DNA of 23,336 nucleotides from Nitrosopumilales archaeon (GTDB lineage Archaea; Thermoproteota; Nitrososphaeria; Nitrososphaerales; Nitrososphaeraceae): NCBI GenBank assembly GCA_009665115.1, contig WJXE01000004.1:1-23336 (forward strand), written 5' to 3'. A model generated the notes under the pieces. That model was not told the origin of the DNA and searched no databases. It saw only the letters and a list, made by a program, of their open reading frames with translations. Shown here piece by piece: positions 13,900 through 20,788 of this stretch. The position numbers and the translations under genes are program-made. How positions within the stretch are numbered: position 1 is the stretch's first letter; the number at the start of each line of letters is the position of its first letter.

Positions 13900-14658
13900 A
13901 TGAATGCAATATTTATTACTGGTACCGCGGGATCTGGAAAATCACTCCTTACGTCGAGATTGCTTCAATGGTATGTGGATCGCAAATCCTTTCCGATTAG
14001 TGTTAACCTCGACCCTGGTGTCGTGAATTTGCCATATAAGCCTGATGTAGACGTCCGAGATTATATAGATATAAACACTTTGATGGAAACCTATGACCTT
14101 GGACCAAATGGTTCGCTAATCATGGCAAGCGATATGATCGCGACAAGGTTAGATGAGATTCAAGATGAAGTGAACAATTTGAACCCGGATTATATCCTGA
14201 TTGATACACCAGGACAGATAGAGCTATTCGCCTTCAGAGCAAGCGGTCCATATTTTGTATCAAATTTTCAATCTGACAATAAGGTTACTTTGTTCATATA
14301 TGATGGGATGTTAGTTTCATCTCCGATTAATTTTGTTTCAATAGGACTACTCGCATCGTCAGTTAGATTGAGATTAAAGATTGCGCAGATTAATATTCTA
14401 ACCAAACGTGACCTCATTGTTGACAAATTGAGAGACATTCTGAAATGGTCGTCTTCTGCGCTTTCATTAGAATCTTCTCTCGACAATGAGAAGGATGCAG
14501 AATATTCTCTTTTGAGCAAAGATCTGGTCAGGAGTATGAGTAAGGGCGGATTTCATCAGAACCTTATAGCCGTTTCAAGTATGACCTTGAATGGCATGGT
14601 CAATTTGTCGGCTGCGCTAGCGAGAATTGTCAGTCAGGGAGAGGAAATTAAAGACTGA
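13900..14658 (+). CDS. GPN-loop GTPase
   Basis: A 252-residue P-loop GTPase of the GPN family. Motifs in order: P-loop GTAGSGKS (8-15), the diagnostic G68-P69-N70 insertion, switch II D102-T-P-G-Q106, and base-recognition T168-K-R-D171. GPN proteins form homodimers in which the GPN loop reaches into the partner's active site. Eukaryotic relatives help assemble and import RNA polymerase II; the archaeal role is less clear and may also concern RNA polymerase or ribosome assembly. The length matches single-domain archaeal members. The TGA at 14656-14658 overlaps the likely start of homoserine kinase, so the two form an operon. The ATG at 13900 immediately begins the P-loop strand, so the start is firm. 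Confidence 0.93.
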   Translation: MNAIFITGTAGSGKSLLTSRLLQWYVDRKSFPISVNLDPGVVNLPYKPDVDVRDYIDINTLMETYDLGPNGSLIMASDMIATRLDEIQDEVNNLNPDYILIDTPGQIELFAFRASGPYFVSNFQSDNKVTLFIYDGMLVSSPINFVSIGLLASSVRLRLKIAQINILTKRDLIVDKLRDILKWSSSALSLESSLDNEKDAEYSLLSKDLVRSMSKGGFHQNLIAVSSMTLNGMVNLSAALARIVSQGEEIKD

Positions 14659-15620
14659 ACCACAAATTAGGATCAACATCTGTTACCGCCGCAGCACCGT
14701 CCTCTACAGCTAATTTAGGACCAGGCTTTGATGTCTTTGGTCTGGGTCTTGACGCCTTCGAAGATAAAGTTAGAATAACTACACGCTCAGAGCAGTCAGA
14801 AGAGATAACGATCAGGATCTCAGGCGAGGCGGTAAAAAGTGTTCCTTCAAAAGTGGAAGACAATTGTGCAGGTGTGGTAGTCAAAAAGATGTCGCAGGAT
14901 TTTAGTATAAAGAATAATTTGGATATCAATCTTGAGAAAAAAGTCCCGGCAGGGATGGGGATTGGGAGTAGCGCCGCATCGGCTGTGGCCGCCGCAGTTG
15001 CGTTCGACAGCCTATTTGAGCTTAAAATCGAAAAAACTAAACTGGTCGAATACGCAGCTCAAGGGGAAATAGTCAGTGCAGGTGCCAAACACTATGACAA
15101 TGTTTCGGGTTCATTACTCGGTGGTTTTGTGATTGTCAGAACCAGTCCGCGATTAGAATTTATCCGATTAGCACCCCCTGAAGATCTCCTCATGATAATT
15201 GCAATTCCTTTAATCGAAGTCCCCTACAAAAAGACTGAAGTCGCGCGAGGCATCCTACCCAAGAATGTTTCGTTGAAGAGTGTCGTTCATAATGTTTCTA
15301 ATGCCAGTACTATTGTTGCAGGTTTTCTCTTGAAAGATGTTGAAATGATCACCAGAGGAATTGACGATAGGATAGTCGAGCCACTTAGAAAGGATTTGAT
15401 TCCCGGATATGACGCAGTTAAAAAGAAGGCACTAGAGGCTGGAGCCCTTGCTGTCACAATCAGCGGAGCTGGTCCAGCCATGATTTCATTTTTGAAAAAT
15501 GACAAATTTGGAAGACGCGTAGCAGATTCTATGAATGAAGGGTTTAAAGAAGCGAACGTCCAAAGCAGAACCTTAGCATGCCACGCCAGCAAAGGTGCAA
15601 GAGTACTACTAGACCCTTAA
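14655..15620 (+). CDS. thrB: Homoserine kinase with an apparent CTG start
   Basis: A GHMP kinase of 321 residues if read from CTG 14655, close to the usual 300-310 of ThrB. It phosphorylates homoserine for threonine synthesis. Signatures: motif 1 SSTANLGPGFDVFGLGLD (16-33), motif 2 PAGMGIGSSAAS (98-109, ATP phosphate loop) and motif 3 ISGAGPA (269-275). The frame is open from a TAA at 14649, but no ATG, GTG or TTG occurs before codon 67 (GTG 14853). That start would remove motif 1. The only one-base relative of ATG in the conserved-length region is CTG 14655, which shares four bases with the GPN gene stop (CTGA). GGAGAGG (14638-14644) lies ten bases before it and may act as a ribosome binding site. 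A sequencing error is the main alternative. Confidence 0.85.
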   Translation: MNHKLGSTSVTAAAPSSTANLGPGFDVFGLGLDAFEDKVRITTRSEQSEEITIRISGEAVKSVPSKVEDNCAGVVVKKMSQDFSIKNNLDINLEKKVPAGMGIGSSAASAVAAAVAFDSLFELKIEKTKLVEYAAQGEIVSAGAKHYDNVSGSLLGGFVIVRTSPRLEFIRLAPPEDLLMIIAIPLIEVPYKKTEVARGILPKNVSLKSVVHNVSNASTIVAGFLLKDVEMITRGIDDRIVEPLRKDLIPGYDAVKKKALEAGALAVTISGAGPAMISFLKNDKFGRRVADSMNEGFKEANVQSRTLACHASKGARVLLDP

Positions 15621-15650
15621 GATGAGTAAGGCAGCACCTATCGGCTTCTC

Positions 15651-16511
15651 TTACTTCTTTCCTTTGTTTAGAAATGCAGACATCATTTTCTCCCTGTCTT
15701 CATGAGCAAAACATAATGCCCAGCCGTAGATTTCTAAGCGCAGTCCCGTATTTATATCTGCATCCATCCCTTTGTTGATTAGTATTTTGCTAGTTTTTAC
15801 AGCAATGAAACTATTGTTTGTGATTTGTCTCGCTAGTGCGAGGCATTCTTCCATTAGCTTCTTGTTGAGGATCCTAGCAACTTGATTTGACCTTTCTTTT
15901 TCTTTGACACTGTCCCCATCTGGAGCATCTGGTGGTAACACATCATCCGGCCCTAAAGATATTACTTTGTTAACTAATCCAATCTGCTCTGCCTCCTCGG
16001 CTGCTAGCGTTTTACCTGTGAAGATCAGCTCTTTTGCCTTTGACGGGCCGACAATTCTTAACAATCGCTGAGTTCCTCCCCAACCTGGAGGGATACCTAT
16101 CGTGACTTCGGGTTGTCCTAGCTTGGCATTACTGGAAGCTATTCTAATGTCGCAAACCATAGCCAATTCACAACCTCCACCTAACGCAAATCCATTAATT
16201 GCGGCGATAACGGGTTTTTCTAATTTCTCGATCTTGTTGAGGACATCTTGTGCAGCTGAAGCATATTTTTCGGCCATGATCGGTGTAATATTGACCATAT
16301 ATGAGATATCTGCGCCTGCACAGAAAGATCGTTCGCCTACACCTGTGATAATTACAGCTTTTATACCGTCGTCTACGCCGACGATGTCAATTGTACGCGA
16401 TAATTCAAGAATAACATCAGTGTTGAGAGCATTTAGGGCCTCTGGTCTATTAATCTTGATAATAGCAATGTCCGCTTGAGGTTCGAGTTGTATATATTTC
16501 ATAGTGGGCAT
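15651..16511 (-). CDS. Enoyl-CoA hydratase/crotonase-family protein, possible 3-hydroxypropionyl-CoA/crotonyl-CoA hydratase
   Basis: About 286 residues of crotonase fold. Seen: INRPEALNALN, the oxyanion-hole segment FCAGADIS, GFALGGGCELA with the first catalytic Glu (E115), and GQPEVTIGIPPGWGGTQRL with the second (E135). Both acids are present, so true hydratase activity is likely. In ammonia-oxidising archaea a member of this family serves twice in the 3-hydroxypropionate/4-hydroxybutyrate cycle, on 3-hydroxypropionyl-CoA and crotonyl-CoA. Assigning that role here is inference. A charged insertion (SLGPDDVLPPDAPDGDSV onward, about 35 residues) follows the LVNKV strand and makes it longer than the usual 255-260. 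Possible starts are TTG 16535, ATG 16511 and ATG 16502; a TATA-like tract favours one of the two ATGs. Confidence 0.85.
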   Translation of the reverse strand: MPTMKYIQLEPQADIAIIKINRPEALNALNTDVILELSRTIDIVGVDDGIKAVIITGVGERSFCAGADISYMVNITPIMAEKYASAAQDVLNKIEKLEKPVIAAINGFALGGGCELAMVCDIRIASSNAKLGQPEVTIGIPPGWGGTQRLLRIVGPSKAKELIFTGKTLAAEEAEQIGLVNKVISLGPDDVLPPDAPDGDSVKEKERSNQVARILNKKLMEECLALARQITNNSFIAVKTSKILINKGMDADINTGLRLEIYGWALCFAHEDREKMMSAFLNKGKK

Positions 16512-16669
16512 ATGGGAAGCAACTATTCCTTTCAATTAAACCTTATCGCAATTAAATAGTGAAGGTAGCACTGTGTATTGCAATTGTCAGATACACCATG
16601 ACGGCAATCACACTGGAAGTGGTATCGTTCCATGCGGATAACATGATAACATTGCAAACGTTATTCTAG

Positions 16670-16677
16670 AAAAAAAA
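16670..16677 (-). terminator. U-tract terminator after the tetraether synthase gene
   Basis: Eight consecutive A on the plus strand give a U8 tract in the minus-strand transcript, 32 bases after the stop of the radical SAM gene. Oligo-U runs are the usual intrinsic termination signal in archaea. No clear hairpin precedes it. Confidence 0.5.
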
Positions 16678-16708
16678 GAGGATTTACGCAGAGGAGCGCA
16701 TATTGTTG

Positions 16709-18421
16709 TCACGCGCCAGCCATGCCATTGCGAAGCTCAACGCCTTTGTGATCCTCTACGGCACCTGATGTCTCGGCTGCTGCCTTGTGCATTTCTGATA
16801 CCGCACAACCCATCTGGGCTTCGGGTTTACCTTTTCTCATTAGTCCCCTATAGAGGCCAGCTTCCAGAGTTTGGCCGTGTGCCTTTTCCCACTCCTCAAC
16901 GGGAGTGCTAAATTTCTTTTGAATTCTATCTCTATACCACTCAGGTATAACATTGAAGGCACAGAACGGAATAATTCTTAGATCTGGAGTCAGGTAGTGA
17001 ATATCACACCTTTGCAACCTTTCAAGATCTTCGTTGTACTTATCTTGGAAGTGCATCATTCCTAAGAATAGCGATCTTCCGTGCCATGAACCGACTGAAT
17101 CAAAGTTTCGCTTTAGTAATATACTTGAAAACATCTTTGCAAGATCGAGACCCTCTGGTTGCTTGCTTCTATCAACGAATTGGTTCAACTTGCGTACAAC
17201 TTGTAGAGTCGTCCAGTATCTATTGGAACCTGATCTAATTTCATCTGCTTTTTCTTCAAAGTATTCTAGTAAACCTTTAAGATCGACAAATGCGGTAAGA
17301 GGTGTTAACTTCTTAGTCAGCGCGTCCTCAAATAGATAAGTTCCTGCACCGCATGCAAAGTGAATTGAAAGCTCGTATTTTGGTTTCTTGCTGAAAGCTT
17401 CGATTACATTCGTTAAAGGCATGCACGAGGGAACCGGGAACCATGCATCCGTTGGGATGTCGCCTTGGGTCTGTTCTTCAATTCGTTCAATGCAATCAGG
17501 AATTGTGATTCTGTATTTCTCGCGCTCTTTTTTCGTCATTCTGCCTGTCAACGAGACAGGTTGGAAATTGACTGCATGAACTACATCCATGTTGTTTTGT
17601 GCGTATCTGATTATTCCACCGAGCTCATGGTCATTTATTGACTTGATTACCGTGGGAACAAATACTACTGTCATGCCACACTTACGTGCAGATTCCAATG
17701 TATACGGTACCTCCCAATGGTTTTTGGGATTAGTTCTAGGGGTAACACCATCAAAAGACAGATAAAGATTGCTCACACCCGCTGTTCTTACTTGTCTCAT
17801 AGTTTCTGGCGACAGAGCTAATTTAATACCATTTGTGTTCATCTGAACATGGTCGACGCCTTCTTCCTTCATTATTCTGATAATCTCAGTTATGTCATCT
17901 CTGAGCATTGGCTCGCCGCCGGTTATCTGGATAGAGTTACCTGCGATGGGTCTTTCCGCTTTCAGCGTCTTCATCATCGCTCTAACTTGTTCGTAGTTTG
18001 GTTCATAAAGATAAGCTCCTTCTAGGCCCTTCTTTACGTAAAAGAAGCAATACCAACATGTAAGGTCGCATCTGTTTGTAACAATCATATTAGCTAATCC
18101 AGAATGCGAGAGGTGATTTGTGCATAAACCGCAATTGGTTGGACATGCGCATTTATCTACCATAACGTTGGGAGCCTTAGCACCCTTCCCATCCATCCAG
18201 TATGTGCTGAATTTCTTGTACATCTCATACGATCCAAAGTACAGCTCCTCACATTCCCCATGAGCCGGGCAGGTCTTTGTCATGAAGACCTTGCCATCCC
18301 TTTCGAAAACCTCTGCATCTAGGATCATGTTGCAATCTGGGCAGATACTCTGAGTGTACCTTATCGAACGTCTTGAACCAGAACTCTTACTGGATGTATT
18401 AGAAATTTGAATTAGTTCCAT
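16709..18421 (-). CDS. tes: Radical SAM tetraether lipid synthase (Tes-like)
   Basis: A 570-residue radical SAM protein with the layout of Tes, the enzyme that joins the phytanyl ends of two archaeol lipids to make the GDGT tetraethers of archaeal membranes. N-terminal cysteines C27-x2-C30 and C51-x5-C57 form a zinc or iron site (CPDC...CPAHGEC). C91, C93, C97 and C100 (CACPTNCGLC) form an auxiliary cluster ligand group. The SAM cluster motif is C118-x3-C122-x2-C125 in NRCDLTCWYCFFY, followed by ITGGEPMLR. More cysteines follow in the C-terminal half (PSCMPL, FACGAGTYL, RCDIHY, PFCAFN), as expected for further clusters. The leader carries GGAG about 12 bases before the ATG. Nitrososphaeria make GDGT membranes and need this activity. 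Related radical SAM paralogues exist, so the assignment is strong rather than certain. Confidence 0.85.
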   Translation of the reverse strand: MELIQISNTSSKSSGSRRSIRYTQSICPDCNMILDAEVFERDGKVFMTKTCPAHGECEELYFGSYEMYKKFSTYWMDGKGAKAPNVMVDKCACPTNCGLCTNHLSHSGLANMIVTNRCDLTCWYCFFYVKKGLEGAYLYEPNYEQVRAMMKTLKAERPIAGNSIQITGGEPMLRDDITEIIRIMKEEGVDHVQMNTNGIKLALSPETMRQVRTAGVSNLYLSFDGVTPRTNPKNHWEVPYTLESARKCGMTVVFVPTVIKSINDHELGGIIRYAQNNMDVVHAVNFQPVSLTGRMTKKEREKYRITIPDCIERIEEQTQGDIPTDAWFPVPSCMPLTNVIEAFSKKPKYELSIHFACGAGTYLFEDALTKKLTPLTAFVDLKGLLEYFEEKADEIRSGSNRYWTTLQVVRKLNQFVDRSKQPEGLDLAKMFSSILLKRNFDSVGSWHGRSLFLGMMHFQDKYNEDLERLQRCDIHYLTPDLRIIPFCAFNVIPEWYRDRIQKKFSTPVEEWEKAHGQTLEAGLYRGLMRKGKPEAQMGCAVSEMHKAAAETSGAVEDHKGVELRNGMAGA

Positions 18422-18468
18422 TTTACTGTCTTTCTACTCCTACTACTACTCGGCTTGTTGCTGCAGGC

Positions 18469-18482
18469 TTTATATATATAAG
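18469..18482 (-). promoter_or_regulatory. TATA box of the tetraether synthase gene
   Basis: A nearly self-complementary TTTATATATATAAG tract is centred about 54 bases upstream of the ATG at 18421. With the usual 25-base spacing it predicts a leader of about 28 bases containing GGAG. Because it is nearly symmetric it could also drive a divergent plus-strand transcript starting near 18503. Confidence 0.55.
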
Positions 18483-18983
18483 TATGACCTGACAACTCCT
18501 ACGGTGATTAGTTACTTCCTGCAGATTAAGGTTTGATGGAGAAGGAGCTTCTCATATTGTTCCCGGGAAACCCCAGTTCGACAAAGAACCGAAGGTGGGA
18601 AGCGGCAACTTTGTCATATTGTACTAGAACGGAACCACTTCAAGCATGGACCGATGGTCCGCCTTAGGTGTGTATCTGCCGTCATTCTTGTATCGCCCTT
18701 TATTAAGACGATAGGCATCATGTTTGGATTTAGTGAGGCAAGTTATTTTTTGATATGATATATGGCATGGCATTGGGGACGTCAAATATACAATGTACAG
18801 AAGCGACGTAAGCCAGTAGAACTTACATCACCTCGTAAACCTCGACAATATAGTCATAGTGAAGACCAACCCCACTTCTAGCTTGGGTCCAATTTGTGCT
18901 GCTCAGAATTCAGATATAATGAGTGCACATATGCTCTATCTAATCCCAGCGTTAACAACTCTCTCCGCGCTGTCGCTCGTATG
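18483..18983. other. Long intergenic region with a GC-richer, hairpin-rich island
   Basis: About 500 bases between the divergent tes and TrmB-type genes. From about 18535 to 18670 the sequence is GC-richer than its surroundings and contains short palindromes: GAGAAG-GAG-CTTCTC, TTCCCGGGAA and GGACC-GAT-GGTCC. A plus-strand frame of 43 codons (ATG 18537) and a minus-strand frame of 49 codons (ATG 18773 to TAG 18624, with RLNKGRYKNDGRYTPKADH) cross it. Neither is long enough to call. It may be a structured RNA or the relic of a gene. The rest shows nothing I can support. Confidence 0.35.
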
Positions 18984-19013
18984 CTTAGAGCATACTTATA
19001 TTAGTGCTCTAAG
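18984..19013. promoter_or_regulatory. Perfect inverted-repeat operator around the TATA box of the TrmB-type gene
   Basis: CTTAGAGCA (18984-18992) and TGCTCTAAG (19005-19013) are perfect nine-base complements separated by 12 bases. The spacer TACTTATATTAG holds the likely TATA box, centred about 33 bases before the ATG at 19032. A dimeric protein on this site would block the basal transcription factors. Autorepression by the encoded regulator is the simplest reading. Confidence 0.65.
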
Positions 19014-19031
19014 ACAAGTTCAAATATTTAG

Positions 19032-19832
19032 ATGAATCTAAGCGATAAGTCAAGGAAAGCGATGGAGAGCCTTGGCTTAACGGGTTACGAAATTAAGGTA
19101 TATATTGCTCTTGCTGAAACCGGCAAATCAACAGCGTCTGACATAAGCAAGAAGTCGGGTGTACCTTACTCGAAGATTTATGAAGTTCTTAGCGGCCTAG
19201 AAGAGAAAGGATGGTCCGAATCTGACAGTTCTAGGCCGCAGATATTCTTTCCTAGATCACCCCGTACTGCACTTGAGGCCATGAGAATGCGTATCGAAAA
19301 CGGCATTAAGGACAACGAAAGCTTGATTGTAAGCGAGTTAATGCCGGTGTACGAGAAAAGCGGTGTACGAGAAAGACCGGAGATCTGGGTTGTTAGGGGA
19401 ATTTACAATATAGCGGCAAAAGTAAGTGAAATAATTCAAACCTGCCAGCACGAACTGTTAATAGCTTTACCACAAGTCGTGGAAGATATCGCAAGACCGG
19501 TACAGCCAATGCTGAGAGTCCTGCACGAAAAAGGAGTAAGGATAACCGTTCTTGTATCTGAGCAAACCAACCCTGATACTGTTCGGGCGATATCTAGAAT
19601 TGCAGATGTTAGATTAAAAAACAATATGTTTGGTGGAGGAGTAATAGGTGACAGCAGGCAGGTAATGATATTGTTGGGTGAAGGAAGAAGTGATATTGGA
19701 AGATTTGAACCAATCGCTATATGGGCAGAACATATAGGTCTTGCGGGTTTTGCAAAGGATTACTTTCATTATTTATGGGCAGATGCTACTAGCAGACAAG
19801 AGACAGGTTTGGCCGGGAAAAAAAGTAGGTAA
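19032..19832 (+). CDS. TrmB-family transcriptional regulator
   Basis: A 266-residue protein. Residues about 8-80 are the TrmB winged helix (LGLTGYEIKVYIALAETG, ASDISKKSGVPYSKIYEVLSGLEEKGW), followed by a coiled linker (about 80-110). Residues about 115-250 form a phospholipase-D-like effector domain (RGIYNIAAKVSEII, LLIALPQVVEDIA). No HKD catalytic pair is visible, so it binds rather than cuts. In characterised TrmB proteins the effector is a sugar; here it is unknown. The gene has a perfect palindrome around its TATA box, which suggests it controls itself. Its divergent neighbour is the tetraether synthase, but I find no copy of the palindrome at that promoter. It is probably a real DNA-binding regulator; the targets are unknown. 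Confidence 0.87.
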   Translation: MNLSDKSRKAMESLGLTGYEIKVYIALAETGKSTASDISKKSGVPYSKIYEVLSGLEEKGWSESDSSRPQIFFPRSPRTALEAMRMRIENGIKDNESLIVSELMPVYEKSGVRERPEIWVVRGIYNIAAKVSEIIQTCQHELLIALPQVVEDIARPVQPMLRVLHEKGVRITVLVSEQTNPDTVRAISRIADVRLKNNMFGGGVIGDSRQVMILLGEGRSDIGRFEPIAIWAEHIGLAGFAKDYFHYLWADATSRQETGLAGKKSR

Positions 19833-19984
19833 AAAGGTGATACTCGCACCCTTGTTGTTTTAGCGCGCCTATTATTTCTGGTAAACAGTCCAGTATAATA
19901 GTAATTTAATCTGGTCCAAAAGCTAAGATGAGTGTAGTGAAAATGTTCATGTTGGGTTTGGTGTTACAAATTAATGAGACACAA

Positions 19985-20021
19985 GCTATCTACGAAAAGA
20001 GAAGTAGATAGCCTCGGTTTT
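19985..20021 (+). terminator. Hairpin with short U tract
   Basis: GCTATCTAC (19985-19993) and GTAGATAGC (20004-20012) are perfect nine-base complements around a ten-base A-rich loop, followed by CTCGG and a five-T run. It lies about 150 bases after the TrmB-type gene and 12 bases before a small frame. It is a likely terminator, or the 3' end of a short RNA encoded in 19833-20020. Confidence 0.55.
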
Positions 20022-20032
20022 TATGTGTGATA

Positions 20033-20200
20033 ATGGAAAGTCCCGGACGGACAAACGATGACGAAACTAGCCCTCCTGATTTAGTAGATGACGTAGATCT
20101 TGAGTTAGGAGTTTGTCCAGCGTGCTTAGTTGTTGTCGGCCTGGTACAACTGCTGCCTCGTTTCCTTGCATGTCTTTACTTCACCGAGGTGCCGAAATAA
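20033..20200 (+). CDS. Small 55-residue protein with a CPxC motif
   Basis: ATG 20033 to TAA 20200. The first 25 residues are polar and acidic (ESPGRTNDDETSPPD, DDVDLEL). Next comes C28-P29-A30-C31, then a hydrophobic run (LVVVGLVQLLPRFLACLYF) containing C47. The CPxC could bind a metal half-site in a dimer or be redox-active, and the hydrophobic run could sit in or on the membrane. I know no family for it. It directly follows a strong hairpin, and no TATA box lies at leaderless distance, so expression is uncertain. It may be a real small membrane-associated protein or a chance frame; composition alone does not settle it. Confidence 0.35.
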   Translation: MESPGRTNDDETSPPDLVDDVDLELGVCPACLVVVGLVQLLPRFLACLYFTEVPK

Positions 20201-20308
20201 TCATATACAAGACCCAAAGAAACTATTCAGAAATTATTGGTGTTCGTGAAAGAGATTATTCCGTTTATTTCACAACCTTGATAAGCATCTAAATGTTTTT
20301 ATACATTA

Positions 20309-20740
20309 ATGGTCCGAATCGTAACTACTGCTTCGCTCGAAAGCTTTCGACAGTTTATCATTGTTAGCACTTGTCGATCCTTTATCCCTGAAAGTTATTT
20401 GCGCGACTATGAGGTGTTTCCAGAACGTGAAGATGGACCTGGCGCGATCTATATAGAGGCAGCAGATAAGGTGACATTAAAAAAAGTGCGAGAGATGACG
20501 TTTGTTAACGCAAAGGAAGTACTGGGCATAATTTATTCCTCGAAGAGCGGAAATACACAACTAAAATGGCGACAGACTAGAAGAAGGTCAGGCAAGGTTC
20601 ACGGAGACGCGTCGGCGAATGCGTTAGTGAATTTAGTCGAGTCTGAGGTATTGACACAGGAATGGGTCGACGATTATTTAAAATCGGCCGGGACTAAGGA
20701 AGAAGGTTCTTCTTCGATAACCAATAAGAAAGTAGCATAG
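20309..20740 (+). CDS. Unrecognised 143-residue protein upstream of Pelota
   Basis: The protein has an N-terminal part with a possible beta-alpha-beta pattern (DYEVFPERE, GAIYIEAADKVTLKKVREM, KEVLGIIYS). A basic patch follows (QLKWRQTRRRSGKVHG), then a helix (ASANALVNLVESEVLTQEWVDDYLKSA) and a charged tail. The basic patch suggests nucleic acid binding. The middle faintly recalls the NGN domain of NusG/Spt5 proteins, but not well enough to claim it. The gene lies 48 bases before Pelota on the same strand, so cotranscription is likely and a role near translation is possible. TATA-like tracts occur about 44 and 10 bases before the ATG; the nearer one would force a start further in, but no in-frame ATG exists until residue 63. 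The start at 20309 is kept. Confidence 0.6.
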   Translation: MVRIVTTASLESFRQFIIVSTCRSFIPESYLRDYEVFPEREDGPGAIYIEAADKVTLKKVREMTFVNAKEVLGIIYSSKSGNTQLKWRQTRRRSGKVHGDASANALVNLVESEVLTQEWVDDYLKSAGTKEEGSSSITNKKVA

Positions 20741-20788
20741 AATGCGACAATCCATGTCTGTCCAGACAGATAATCGAAGCTCCATCAA

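Noticed and set aside
14853..15620. Homoserine kinase starting at the internal GTG 14853
   Set aside because: It would delete the first GHMP motif, which is intact in the same open frame upstream.
16512..16535. TTG at 16535 as the crotonase start
   Set aside because: The TATA-like tract upstream places transcription start near or after it, and two ATG codons follow that fit the family's N terminus.
20035..20043. GGAAAGTCC, like conserved region I of RNase P RNA
   Set aside because: The following sequence does not provide the other conserved RNase P regions, and a protein frame crosses it.
20309..20740. SRP19 or a NusG-like protein upstream of Pelota
   Set aside because: The conserved SRP19 motifs are absent and the NGN resemblance is too weak to name it.
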